From Planococcus wigleyi (GTDB lineage: Bacteria > Bacillota > Bacilli > Bacillales_A > Planococcaceae): a stretch of 64,000 nucleotides of DNA. A program made the position numbers and the translations under genes. The notes beneath the pieces were generated by a model. It searched no databases. It saw only the letters and a program-made list of their open reading frames with translations, and had not been told where the DNA came from. Positions 16,927-24,782 of the stretch are shown here, one piece after another. Position 1 is the stretch's first letter; each line of letters starts with the position of its first letter. Location of the stretch: positions 62,001 to 126,000 of the forward strand of contig NZ_JACSPU010000003.1 of NCBI RefSeq assembly GCF_014836985.1. Reading direction: 5' to 3'.

Positions 16927-17023
16927 ATGACATCAAAATGCCTCTATCCTTTCGTTTGTCAGATTTCAAATAGGGAATAAGGAGTGCAATAGCAGATATA
17001 CCAATGGAAGAGGAGGAATTAGG

Positions 17024-17380
17024 ATGCTGACGTTTATTCCGAGTCAGGATTCACAGACTATTGCTTTCAAAATTGAGGGAACAATAACCAAGGAAAATCT
17101 GCAAGAGCTGGAGCGGGAGATCAGTGAACGGTTTTCTAAAGACCAGCCCTTCAATGCTTATGCCGTGATTGGGCAAGTGAAGGTGCCGACGATCAACGCA
17201 TTGATAGAAGAAGCGAAAATCGATATGAAGCGCTGGAGCCAGTACAATAAGTTGGCTGTTGTCAGCGAAAAAAATTGGCTTGGCACCATCACCGATCTTG
17301 GTGATTTGTTGCCGGGCATCGAAGCAAAGCATTTTAAAGCGAATGAAGCCGAGCAGGCTTGGAACTGGATTAAAGGCTGA
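17024..17380 (+). CDS. SpoIIAA-like (STAS-related) protein, first tandem copy
   Basis: The 118-residue soluble protein matches the SpoIIAA-like family: an N-terminal strand MLTFIPSQDSQTIAFKIEG, a TKENLQELEREI helix, the central FNAYAVIGQVKVPT strand, and the final GIEAKHFKANEAEQAWNWIKG, a pattern shared with many small bacterial STAS-fold proteins. No kinase or phosphatase partner lies nearby. The start has GAGGAGG. The next gene, 32 bases downstream, has the same length and layout, so this is a tandem duplication. Function unknown; the family has been linked to lipid or hydrophobic-ligand binding only by structure. Confidence 0.85.
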   Translation: MLTFIPSQDSQTIAFKIEGTITKENLQELEREISERFSKDQPFNAYAVIGQVKVPTINALIEEAKIDMKRWSQYNKLAVVSEKNWLGTITDLGDLLPGIEAKHFKANEAEQAWNWIKG

Positions 17381-17412
17381 TCAGCTCCACTATTAATCAG
17401 AGGAGGAGAACT

Positions 17413-17769
17413 ATGTTATCATTTGTACCGAGTAAAGACACTGAGACCATTGCGATTGAATTTGAAGGGGCGGCTACAAAGGAAGATGCATTGAAGATCA
17501 ATAAAATCATTCAGGAAAAGTTTGCCGATAAGGGAAAGTTCAATATTTATGCCATTATAAACGAAACGGACGGCATTCCTTTCACAGGGCTTGAGCAAAG
17601 TATGCAAGTGAATATGGATGCCTGGAATCAATTCCATAAATTCGCTGTCATCAGTTCTGCGCATATGCCGGGCCATTTAGCGGAAATGGAAAACCTGCTT
17701 CCGAAACTTGAAATCAAACATTTTCAACTGGATGAAATGAACGAAGCCTGGAATTGGATTCAGGAATAG
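17413..17769 (+). CDS. SpoIIAA-like (STAS-related) protein, second tandem copy
   Basis: Also 118 residues, this paralogue starts MLSFVPSKDTETIAIEFEG and ends LEIKHFQLDEMNEAWNWIQE, aligning end to end with the preceding gene without gaps of note. Roughly a third of the positions are the same by eye, so the duplication is old. AGAGGAGGAGAA precedes the ATG. It is ended by a strong bidirectional terminator. Two different copies in one message may form a heterodimer, but this is only inference. Neither protein shows the conserved phosphorylatable serine context of true SpoIIAA. Confidence 0.85.
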   Translation: MLSFVPSKDTETIAIEFEGAATKEDALKINKIIQEKFADKGKFNIYAIINETDGIPFTGLEQSMQVNMDAWNQFHKFAVISSAHMPGHLAEMENLLPKLEIKHFQLDEMNEAWNWIQE

Positions 17770-17770
17770 G

Positions 17771-17810
17771 AAAAAAGCGTTTTGCAGATTTTGTGCAAAA
17801 CGCTTTTTTA
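17771..17810. terminator. Bidirectional terminator after the SpoIIAA-like pair
   Basis: AAAAAAGCGTTTTGCA (17771-17786) and TGCAAAACGCTTTTTT (17794-17809) form a perfect 16-bp inverted repeat with a 7-base loop. It serves the plus-strand pair and the small minus-strand gene ending at 17828. Confidence 0.9.
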
Positions 17811-17827
17811 GGAGGAGAAACATGACG

Positions 17828-18028
17828 TTATTCCTCTACATGAATCAAATCTGCTTTGACGATATGAAAAATGCTCAAAATGATTGTTTTTCCATCCATA
17901 TCTTCTACAGGAAAAAGGCTCACAGCAACACCGGAAAAATGGTCTTCAAGAGGCCCTTCAATGCGGATGTTCTCCAAGTATTCCCCTGTTGTCAACAAAA
18001 TATTGTAGACATGGAACTTCTGCTTCAT
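17828..18028 (-). CDS. Small uncharacterised protein, 66 residues
   Basis: The ATG at 18028 has AGGAGGG 6 bases upstream and opens a 66-residue frame beginning MKQKFHVYNILLTTGEYLEN and ending in VKADLIHVEE. Alternating hydrophobic residues suggest a small beta-rich cytosolic fold; no signal or membrane helix is seen. The frame continues upstream of this start, but without a ribosome site. The bidirectional terminator at 17771 follows its stop at the right distance, which supports a real gene. I do not recognise the family. A plus-strand frame across the same bases (from 17822) also has an AGGAGG site but looks like antisense. Confidence 0.6.
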   Translation of the reverse strand: MKQKFHVYNILLTTGEYLENIRIEGPLEDHFSGVAVSLFPVEDMDGKTIILSIFHIVKADLIHVEE

Positions 18029-18146
18029 GGCAATCCCTCCTATGCGCAGTTTTGGAAAAATCACATGGCCAGGGTGGGAATCAGGACAGCTATCGTATAC
18101 ACTAATTATAAAGCAAAACGGTGTTTTACAGATAGGATGAGAGACG

Positions 18147-19340
18147 ATGAAATCGGAAATTTCAATTAAAGTAACGGATAAATACAAGGCGGAATATGCC
18201 AAAGGCTACCCCTTGATCACTAAAGAGGCCTTAGAGAATCCGGAAGCCTTGCAGAACGAGGGAAGCATTTTAAAGTTGACCGATAAGCAAGGGCGCTTTT
18301 TGGCGAAAGGCTATTACGGCCTGCAAAACAAAGGTTTTGGCTGGATCTTGACGCGTGATGAAAGTGAAACCATCGATCAGGATTTCATGGAACGCAAGCT
18401 GGCGGCAGCTATCGGCCGCAGACAAGCATTTTTCAGCAATCCGGAAACGACGGCTTTCCGTGTGTTCAACGGTGAAGGCGATGGGTTCGGTGGACTGATC
18501 ATTGATTATTATGCCGGCTTTTACTTGCTCAGCTGGTACAGCGAAGGGGTTTATACCTTTAAAGACGAGATCATTGCAGCGCTGCAGAATGTCGCGGAAT
18601 GCAAAGGCATTTACCAGAAAAAGCGATTTGATACAAAAGGCCAGTACATCGAAGAAGATGATTTCGTGACAGGCGAGCGTGGGGAGTTCCCGATGATCGT
18701 CAAAGAAAACGGTGTGAATTTTGCTGTTTACTTGAACGATGGGGCGATGACCGGCATATTCCTGGACCAGCGGGATGTCAGAAATACCATCAGGCAGAAA
18801 TATGCCAAAGGCAAGACCGTGCTTAATACGTTTTCGTATACCGGTGCTTTTTCGGTAGCGGCGTCACTTGGCGGTGCTGCTAAAACGACGAGTGTCGATT
18901 TGGCGAAAAGAAGTTCGAGCAAGACGATCGAGCAATTCAGTGTCAATGGCATAGATTTTGAGACACAGGACATCCTGGTCATGGACGTGTTCAATTATTT
19001 TAAATACGCCAAACGAAAAGAATTGAAGTTCGACGTGGTCATTTTGGATCCGCCAAGCTTTGCACGTTCAAAAAAATACACGTTCAGCACTTCCAAGGAC
19101 TATACGAATTTAATGAAAGAAGCGATTGCCATTACTGAAAGAAATGGCGTCATCGTTGCTTCGACCAACAGTGCCTCTTTTGGAATGAAAAAATTCAAAG
19201 GGTTTATCGATAAAGCCTTTAAAGACCTTGGAAAGAAATACAGCATCGTTGAGGAATTCACTTTGCCAAGTGATTTCCGTGTGCAAAAGGAATTCAAAGA
19301 AGGCGATTACCTGAAAGTGCTTTTTGTGAAGTTGGGCTAA
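18147..19340 (+). CDS. Class I SAM-dependent 23S rRNA methyltransferase, RlmI/YwbD-like
   Basis: The 397-residue protein has an N-terminal PUA-like domain (about 1-75), a linking domain, and a Rossmann methyltransferase domain from about 200: FLDQRDVR, TFSYTGAFSVAAS (SAM-binding), VDLAKRSS, and the catalytic VVILDPPSFARSK. The last is the motif of the RlmI/RlmL family, which methylates cytosine or guanine in 23S rRNA; a missing catalytic cysteine motif would distinguish m5C from other activities, and I cannot decide. The ribosome site GAGAG is modest. It is transcribed alone, divergent from the small gene at 17828. Confidence 0.9.
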   Translation: MKSEISIKVTDKYKAEYAKGYPLITKEALENPEALQNEGSILKLTDKQGRFLAKGYYGLQNKGFGWILTRDESETIDQDFMERKLAAAIGRRQAFFSNPETTAFRVFNGEGDGFGGLIIDYYAGFYLLSWYSEGVYTFKDEIIAALQNVAECKGIYQKKRFDTKGQYIEEDDFVTGERGEFPMIVKENGVNFAVYLNDGAMTGIFLDQRDVRNTIRQKYAKGKTVLNTFSYTGAFSVAASLGGAAKTTSVDLAKRSSSKTIEQFSVNGIDFETQDILVMDVFNYFKYAKRKELKFDVVILDPPSFARSKKYTFSTSKDYTNLMKEAIAITERNGVIVASTNSASFGMKKFKGFIDKAFKDLGKKYSIVEEFTLPSDFRVQKEFKEGDYLKVLFVKLG

Positions 19341-19474
19341 GAAAGCCAGAATGGGATTTGTGTTTGTGACGAAAATTTGCGGGTGATGCGAAACGCTTCT
19401 CCATTTCTTCCCTTAATCCCTGTACAGTCATCTGCTGCAATTCTATAATAAAAGCAGATTGTGAGGGATAGTGA

Positions 19475-19786
19475 ATGTTTAAGAATGCGTTAGGGACATT
19501 TCGTTTCATGGGCGTGCTGGAAGGCAGCTCTCTATTGATTCTGCTTTTCATTGCCATGCCGTTAAAATACTTTTTTGAGTTTCCGGAAGCCGTCAGTGTC
19601 ATCGGACCGATCCATGGAGCTTTGTTCAGCATCTACATCTTGATGACTGTCTATATGACCTTCATCTACAGATGGCCTTTCCGTTTCTCGGTTGGTGCCG
19701 TCGCTTCAGCGTTTTTGCCGTTCGGCAATTTCATTTTAGACAAAAGGCTTGAAAATTGGCAGCAGTTGAAAATAGCGACTGTGTAA
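19475..19786 (+). CDS. DUF3817 (YdzA-like) small membrane protein
   Basis: The 103-residue protein has three predicted membrane helices. The sequence FRFMGVLEGSSLLILLFIAM, the following PLKYFFEFPEAV and the central GPIHGALFSIYI are typical of DUF3817, a family found as single genes or fused to other transporters. GAGGG lies 7 bases upstream of the ATG. Function unknown. A strong terminator follows and it seems to be a single-gene unit. Confidence 0.85.
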   Translation: MFKNALGTFRFMGVLEGSSLLILLFIAMPLKYFFEFPEAVSVIGPIHGALFSIYILMTVYMTFIYRWPFRFSVGAVASAFLPFGNFILDKRLENWQQLKIATV

Positions 19787-19808
19787 TTGCTGATGTAACT
19801 CGGGCACC

Positions 19809-19842
19809 AAACACCTGCAGGTTTTTCCTGCAGGTGTTTTTA
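19809..19842 (+). terminator. Intrinsic terminator after the DUF3817 gene
   Basis: AACACCTGCAGG and CCTGCAGGTGTT form a perfect 12-bp stem with a TTTTT loop and a following T-run. Confidence 0.9.
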
Positions 19843-19920
19843 TTTGGGGTTATCGAAAGGCGTTCAACTCCTCTATAATGAAACTATTGAAATTTACAGA
19901 TTTGCATTGGAGGTCACATC

Positions 19921-21138
19921 ATGGCGAAAGCGATAAGTTCTTCTTCTTTAGCCGGAAATCCTGTTTATCCGGTGATGTTTGCGATTGGCGGCTGCCATTT
20001 GCTGAATGATTCTTTACAGGCCGTGATTCCTGCCATGTTCCCAATACTTGAAGCGGATCTTGGTTTGACGTTTACGCAACTGGGTTTGATTGCGTTTGTA
20101 CTCAATATGGTAGCCTCTGTCCTCCAGCCGGTTGTAGGGTTCATTAGTGACAAGAAACCAATGCCCTACGCGCTGCCGCTCGGCATGACGAGTTCATTTT
20201 TCGGAATTGCAGGGTTGGCGTTTGCGCCGGAATATTGGATGATTCTTGTTTCAGTTATTTTCCTGGGGTTGGGTTCGGCTGTTTTCCATCCGGAAGGCTC
20301 ACGTGTTTCCTATATGGCAGCCGGCTCCAAACGCGGCTTGTCACAATCGATTTATCAGGTGGGAGGAAACTCCGGCCAGGCACTGGCCCCATTGATCAGT
20401 GCATTCATCCTGGTTCCACTCGGCCAGATAGGAGCGGCTTTGTTCCTCTTTGTTGCAGCGATCGGCATTTTTATCCTATCGAAAATCTCCATTTGGTATA
20501 AGCAGCAACTGGAGAAGGAAAAGCTGCAGAAAGTGAAGAAAGTATTATTGTCTTCATTGCCTGAGATGACCAAAAAACAAGTGGGCGTGGCGTTGGCGCT
20601 TTTGATGATCATTATTTTCGCCCGTTCATTCTACGTCACCAATATGACGAGCTTTTACATATTCCATTTGATCGAGTCTTACGGGCTGACAATCCAGCAG
20701 GGACAGCTGTATGTCTTCCTGTTCCTTGGCGTCGGGGCAGCAGGCACGTTTTTCGGAGGGCCTATGGCAGACAAAATTGGACGGAAGAACGTCATTCTTC
20801 TTTCCATTTTGGTGCCGATCCCGCTGGCCGCTTTCCTGCCGTATGTTCCGCTATACGCTGTACTGATTTTCCTGGCATTGATCGGTTTTTTCATTATGTT
20901 GAGTTTTTCCGTTACGGTTGTCTACGCGCAAGAGCTTGTGCCGAGCAAAATTGGCACGATGGCTGGTTTAACGGTTGGTTTGGCCTTCGGGATGGGCGCA
21001 ATCGGCGCAGTGGTCATTGGGATTTTAATGGATGCCATCGGTGTCTACGAAACCATGATCGTCGTTTCGTTCCTGCCGATTATTGGAATAGTTGGCCTAT
21101 GGCTGCCGCGTGACCGAAAAATAGTCGCTGCTTCATAA
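19921..21138 (+). CDS. MFS transporter, fosmidomycin-resistance (Fsr) type
   Basis: The 405-residue carrier has 12 helices in two halves joined by a charged loop of about 40 residues (near 195-230). Family motifs are GGCHLLNDSLQAVIPAMFP at the first helix, GFISDKKPMPYALPLG (motif A-like) and GLGSAVFHPEGSRVSY, diagnostic of Fsr-type exporters. These efflux fosmidomycin or small aromatic compounds; the real substrate here is open. A TGGAGG site lies 8 bases before the ATG. A GNAT gene follows 30 bases later, and then a multidrug ABC exporter, giving a small export-related cluster. Confidence 0.9.
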   Translation: MAKAISSSSLAGNPVYPVMFAIGGCHLLNDSLQAVIPAMFPILEADLGLTFTQLGLIAFVLNMVASVLQPVVGFISDKKPMPYALPLGMTSSFFGIAGLAFAPEYWMILVSVIFLGLGSAVFHPEGSRVSYMAAGSKRGLSQSIYQVGGNSGQALAPLISAFILVPLGQIGAALFLFVAAIGIFILSKISIWYKQQLEKEKLQKVKKVLLSSLPEMTKKQVGVALALLMIIIFARSFYVTNMTSFYIFHLIESYGLTIQQGQLYVFLFLGVGAAGTFFGGPMADKIGRKNVILLSILVPIPLAAFLPYVPLYAVLIFLALIGFFIMLSFSVTVVYAQELVPSKIGTMAGLTVGLAFGMGAIGAVVIGILMDAIGVYETMIVVSFLPIIGIVGLWLPRDRKIVAAS

Positions 21139-21168
21139 ATGCAAAACTTAAGCAAAGGAGAATGTTGT

Positions 21169-21729
21169 ATGACGATAAACTTGCCGGAAGTGCCAACAGC
21201 AATAAGAACGGAGCGTTTGCTTTTGCGGATGCCGATGCCTGGAGATGGAAAAGTTGTGAATGCAGCAATCCAGGCCTCACTTGATGACTTAAAGCCATGG
21301 CTTGGGTTTGCGCAGGCAGAACCTTCTCCGGAGGACACGGAAATCAATCAGCTGGAGGCGCACTTGAACTTTATAAAAAAGGAAGTTTTGCGTTACCTGG
21401 TTTTTGATAAAGAAACAGGACGCTTTATCGGCTCTACTGGCTTCCATGCCATTGAATGGGATGTGCCAAAAATGGAGATCGGCTATTGGCTGGACTCGAG
21501 AGCTACTGGAAAAGGCTATATGGCAGAAGCGGTTTCTGCGTTGACTGAATTGGCTTTCTCAACTTTTAAATGCAAGCGCCTTGAAATTCAATGTGACGCA
21601 GAAAACCGGAAAAGCCGAGCGATTCCAGAAAAACTGGGCTTTGTTCTGGAAGGTGTTTTGCACAACGATGAACGATCAGTAGATGGCAAAAGGTTAACGG
21701 ATACATGCATTTACGCTAAATTCACTTAA
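21169..21729 (+). CDS. GNAT acetyltransferase, RimJ/RimL type
   Basis: The 186-residue protein is a RimJ/RimL-like N-acetyltransferase: TERLLLRMPMPGDG at the start, then LVFDKETGRFIGSTGFHAI, MEIGYWLDSRATGKGYMAEA (acetyl-CoA loop RATGKG) and ENRKSRAIPEKLGFVLEGVL. Such enzymes acetylate ribosomal-protein N-termini or small molecules. Start 21169 was chosen for AAAGGAG 8 bases upstream; a shorter upstream extension exists without a site. The stop lies 25 bases before the ABC exporter gene. Role unknown. Confidence 0.9.
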   Translation: MTINLPEVPTAIRTERLLLRMPMPGDGKVVNAAIQASLDDLKPWLGFAQAEPSPEDTEINQLEAHLNFIKKEVLRYLVFDKETGRFIGSTGFHAIEWDVPKMEIGYWLDSRATGKGYMAEAVSALTELAFSTFKCKRLEIQCDAENRKSRAIPEKLGFVLEGVLHNDERSVDGKRLTDTCIYAKFT

Positions 21730-21754
21730 CCCAAAACGAATAGGGGCTTTAAAG

Positions 21755-23500
21755 ATGAAGAAGAAAGACAAAAATCAAGACGCCGGTCTGAAACCATTCA
21801 TTTCGTTGTTGTTGTCCCTGAAGATTCCAAAGCTTGCGCTGACAATCGGGTTGCTTGCGAGTTTGATCACCACACTTGTGGGCCTTGTAGTGCCGCTGTT
21901 GACAAAAAACCTGGTTGATGGCTTTTCCTTTGAATCGTTGAGTGTGCCGCTGATTATCGGAATCGCTGTGGCATTTATTATTCAAGCCGTCATCAATGGG
22001 ATTTCGATTTACTTGCTGAGCATGGTCGGGCAGCGAGTGGTCGCTGGTTTGAGAGAACGGATGTGGGCCCAATTGATCCGCTTGCGAGTCAGTTATTTCG
22101 ATCAGCACTCGAGCGGCGAAACGGTCAGCCGTGTGGTGAATGATACAGGGATCGTCCGAAATTTAATCACAGACCACTTCCCGTCCTTCATCACAGGAAT
22201 TATTTCAATTATCGGGGCAGTGATTATTTTAATCATTCTAGATTGGAAAATGACCTTGGTCATGATGCTGTCGGTACCGCTGACGATTGCTGTGATGATT
22301 CCCCTAGGCCGCCAAATGGCCAAGATTTCACGGAACCTGCAGGATGAAACCGCTCAGTTTACAGGTCATGTCCAGCAGACTTTAGGAGAAATCCGTTTAA
22401 TGAAATCTTCAACAGCTGAAGAGATTGAAGAAACCAAAGGGGTACAAGGCATTCAAAAGTTATTTGCTCTTGGTATGAAAGAAGCGAAAATCTATGCGTT
22501 GATTGCGCCTTTGATGTACCTGGTGGTTATGGTAGTTATTGTATCGATTATCGGCTATGGCGGGATCCGTGTGGCCAATGGCGAAATGTCGACGGGATCG
22601 TTGGTGGCGTTTCTATTGTATCTCTTTCAGATTATTGTTCCGATGGCAACCTTTGCTCGGTTTTTTACGGAGCTTCAAAAAGCCAAAGGCGCTACTGAAC
22701 GAATCATTGGAATTTTAGAGTTGCCTTTGGAAGAACAGCAACAGAAGCCCGCGCTGGATATTGTCGGGAAAACGCTACAGGTGGAAGGAATAAGTTTTGC
22801 CTATGAAAAAGGGGAACAGGTTCTAGAAGATGTATCGTTTGAAGCGCAGCCAGGGGAAATGATTGCCTTTGCGGGGCCAAGCGGCGGCGGAAAAACCACT
22901 GTGTTTGGTTTGGTAGAGCGATTTTACGAACCTTCATCCGGACGCATTTCTATTGGGAATATCCCCATCAATGAAATATCAATCGCTTCCTGGCGAGATC
23001 AGATCGGCTATGTATCCCAGGAAAGTGCCATGATGGGCGGCACAATCCGGGAAAATCTCACCTATGGCCTGCCGGATTCAGAAACGATTCCAGCCGAAGA
23101 ACTTTGGCGGGTGGCTCGCATGGCTTATGCGGAAGATTTTATTCGCAGCTTTGCCGACGGATTGGATACGGAAGTCGGAGAACGCGGCGTCAAGCTATCC
23201 GGCGGACAACGCCAACGGATTGCCATCGCACGAGCGTTTCTGCGTGATCCGAAAATCCTCATGATGGATGAAGCAACAGCCAGCCTGGACAGCCAATCAG
23301 AAGGGATTGTGCAGCAGGCATTAAGCCGATTGATGGAAGGGCGGACGACGCTGGTGATTGCCCACCGGCTGTCGACGATTGTCGATGCAGATAAAATTGT
23401 TTTTATTGAAAAAGGGCATGTGACAGGAATCGGAACACACCGGGAACTGACCGCTTCACACACACTTTACCGTGAATTTGCTGAACAGCAATTAACTTGA
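21755..23500 (+). CDS. bmrA: Multidrug ABC exporter half-transporter, BmrA/LmrA type
   Basis: The 581-residue fused protein has six membrane helices in the first 310 residues and an ATPase domain with Walker A GPSGGGKTT near 374, the signature LSGGQRQR near 480, Walker B LMMDEATASLD and the switch histidine IAHRLST. Length and layout match homodimeric BmrA/LmrA exporters of cationic drugs and lipids. The gene directly downstream encodes a MerR regulator that starts within 65 bases, with its own promoter. In Bacillus related exporters are induced by drugs or ribosome stalling. No leader peptide or attenuator was recognised upstream. The symbol is by similarity. Confidence 0.9.
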   Translation: MKKKDKNQDAGLKPFISLLLSLKIPKLALTIGLLASLITTLVGLVVPLLTKNLVDGFSFESLSVPLIIGIAVAFIIQAVINGISIYLLSMVGQRVVAGLRERMWAQLIRLRVSYFDQHSSGETVSRVVNDTGIVRNLITDHFPSFITGIISIIGAVIILIILDWKMTLVMMLSVPLTIAVMIPLGRQMAKISRNLQDETAQFTGHVQQTLGEIRLMKSSTAEEIEETKGVQGIQKLFALGMKEAKIYALIAPLMYLVVMVVIVSIIGYGGIRVANGEMSTGSLVAFLLYLFQIIVPMATFARFFTELQKAKGATERIIGILELPLEEQQQKPALDIVGKTLQVEGISFAYEKGEQVLEDVSFEAQPGEMIAFAGPSGGGKTTVFGLVERFYEPSSGRISIGNIPINEISIASWRDQIGYVSQESAMMGGTIRENLTYGLPDSETIPAEELWRVARMAYAEDFIRSFADGLDTEVGERGVKLSGGQRQRIAIARAFLRDPKILMMDEATASLDSQSEGIVQQALSRLMEGRTTLVIAHRLSTIVDADKIVFIEKGHVTGIGTHRELTASHTLYREFAEQQLT

Positions 23501-23509
23501 CTGAACCAC

Positions 23510-23540
23510 TTGACCTTGACGCAACGTCAAGGTGTATGGT
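23510..23540 (+). promoter_or_regulatory. MerR-type promoter with 19-bp spacer and palindromic operator
   Basis: -35 TTGACC (23510-23515) and -10 TATGGT (23535-23540) are 19 bases apart. The spacer is filled by the palindrome ACCTTGAC-5-GTCAAGGT (23513-23533). An over-long spacer with a central palindrome is the hallmark of MerR/Mta/BmrR activator promoters. It begins 10 bases after the stop of the ABC exporter. Confidence 0.9.
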
Positions 23541-23562
23541 GGATTTATCAGGAGGTGGAGAA

Positions 23563-24327
23563 ATGGAATACACTGTGCAAAAACTCGGGAACCTGGCAGG
23601 AATCAGTACCAGGGCTTTACGTTATTACGATGAAATAGGGCTCTTGAAGCCGGCAAGAAAAAGCTCGTCGGGATACCGGATCTATGGGCAGCCGGAAGTG
23701 GATAAGCTGCAGCAAATCCTTTTCTACCGCGAACTTGGTCTGGAGCTGGAACAGATAAAGAACATTGTCAATAATCCGGGTTTCAACGGTTCCCGAGCTT
23801 TGGAAGAGCACCGTGAAAAACTTCTCGCCAAACGCATGCAATTGGACCTCTTGATCATCAATGTGGAAAAAACCATTTCCGCAAAAGGAGGAGAAAGCAT
23901 CATGGCTGATAATGAGAAATTTGAAGGGTTTAAACAAAAGCTGGTGGATGACAACGAACAGCAATACGGCCGCGAAATACGCGATAAATACGGCGACGAT
24001 GTGGTCAATCAATCCAATGCCAAAATGCTGAACATGAGTGAAGAGAAATACCAGGCGTTTACACTTCTGGAACAGGAGGTGTTGGACCGTTTAGCAGAGG
24101 CAGTCAAAACAGGCGATCCGTCGAGCGAGCTGGCGCAGCAAACGGCTGAATTGCATCGCCAATGGCTTGGGTTTACATGGCCATCCTACAGCAAAGAAGC
24201 GCATATGGGGCTTGCGGAGATGTATGTGGCAGACGAACGGTTTGCAGCATACTATGACAAAGTACAGCCGGGAGCCGCACAGTTCCTTAGGGATGCCATT
24301 GCTGCCTACACGGCGCAGAATCAGTGA
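23563..24327 (+). CDS. MerR-family regulator with TipAS drug-binding domain (Mta-like)
   Basis: The 254-residue protein begins EYTVQKLGNLAGISTRALRYYDEIG, the MerR winged helix (residues 1-70), followed by a dimerisation coiled coil (75-110) and a C-terminal TipAS domain from about 130 to the end. The TipAS part includes WLGFTWPSYSKEAHMGLAEMY and GAAQFLRDAIAAY. Such proteins (TipA, SkgA, Mta) bind thiopeptides and other drugs and activate export genes. ATG 23563 has AGGAGG upstream. The palindromic promoter at 23510 shows autoactivation. The exporter upstream lacks a second copy, so target genes may be elsewhere or reached by readthrough. Confidence 0.92.
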   Translation: MEYTVQKLGNLAGISTRALRYYDEIGLLKPARKSSSGYRIYGQPEVDKLQQILFYRELGLELEQIKNIVNNPGFNGSRALEEHREKLLAKRMQLDLLIINVEKTISAKGGESIMADNEKFEGFKQKLVDDNEQQYGREIRDKYGDDVVNQSNAKMLNMSEEKYQAFTLLEQEVLDRLAEAVKTGDPSSELAQQTAELHRQWLGFTWPSYSKEAHMGLAEMYVADERFAAYYDKVQPGAAQFLRDAIAAYTAQNQ

Positions 24328-24332
24328 ACATC

Positions 24333-24376
24333 AAAACACAGCCAATCCGACGGAATCGGGTTGGCTGTGTTTTTTC
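24333..24376 (+). terminator. Intrinsic terminator after the MerR gene
   Basis: AACACAGCCAAtCCGA and TCGGgTTGGCTGTGTT form a 15-bp stem with one mismatch, followed by six T. Confidence 0.9.
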
Positions 24377-24390
24377 GTCTTGATTTAATG

Positions 24391-24510
24391 AACGTGCGTA
24401 AATGTTGCCGAGTGTGCACAAAGTTGCTTTAGCGTGCACAAGTTCTATCGAGCGTGCATTAATCCAATGAAGCGTGCGCATATTTTCTCAACCGTGCATA
24501 AACCTGTAAT
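24391..24510. repeat. Intergenic tandem array with exact 20-bp period (six units)
   Basis: Units begin at 24391, 24411, 24431, 24451, 24471 and 24491. Each starts with a form of A[AGC][CT]GTGC[AG] (AACGTGCGTA, AGTGTGCACA, AGCGTGCACA, AGCGTGCATT, AGCGTGCGCA, ACCGTGCATA). The second half of the units is variable and AT-rich. The array lies between the merR terminator and the first dispersed-element copy, in a 455-base stretch without genes. The conserved half and variable half with fixed spacing suggest protein binding sites on one face of the helix, but the function is unknown. Confidence 0.85.
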
Positions 24511-24514
24511 AAGC

Positions 24515-24660
24515 TAGACGGCCGACTCCGCTTTTCTTGATGTCCAGCTTCGTCGGCCAGCTCTTTGAGTCATAAGCCAACCCAGCTGTGTGGCAAAAGA
24601 ACGCCACTTCGCTGGTCTGTCTTATGCCCGTCAGAGCTACATGGGCGCTTCCGCTTTTCC
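24515..24660. repeat. Dispersed structured repeat, copy A
   Basis: The segment contains an outer hairpin GGCCGAC...GTCGGCC (24520-24526/24552-24558), an inner CATAAG...CTTATG pair and a 49-bp core (24611-24659) running from GCTGGTCTGTCTTATG to GGGCGCTTCCGCTTTTC. The core recurs nearly unchanged at 37612-37660 and, inverted, at 30584-30632. No coding capacity is seen. It resembles the small repeats with AAAAGCGGAAGCGCC ends seen in many Bacillales genomes. Confidence 0.8.
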
Positions 24661-24782
24661 GGTTTACAAACTATTAACAAACCTTTACACCCCTGTTATA
24701 GCTAATCCTTATCAGCTTGGTATACTGAAACCAATTAAAGCTGCTACCGACGATTCGGTTTAAACGAAAAGGAGAGGTTTGC

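Noticed and set aside
17822-18169. Plus-strand frame with an AGGAGG site, 115 residues
   Set aside because: The bases are better explained by the 66-residue minus-strand gene, which has its own ribosome site and terminator. The plus frame has no family features and begins inside the shared terminator spacer.
24391-24510. CRISPR array
   Set aside because: The units are only 20 bp with no separate repeat and spacer of usual size, the core is weakly conserved, and no cas genes are present.
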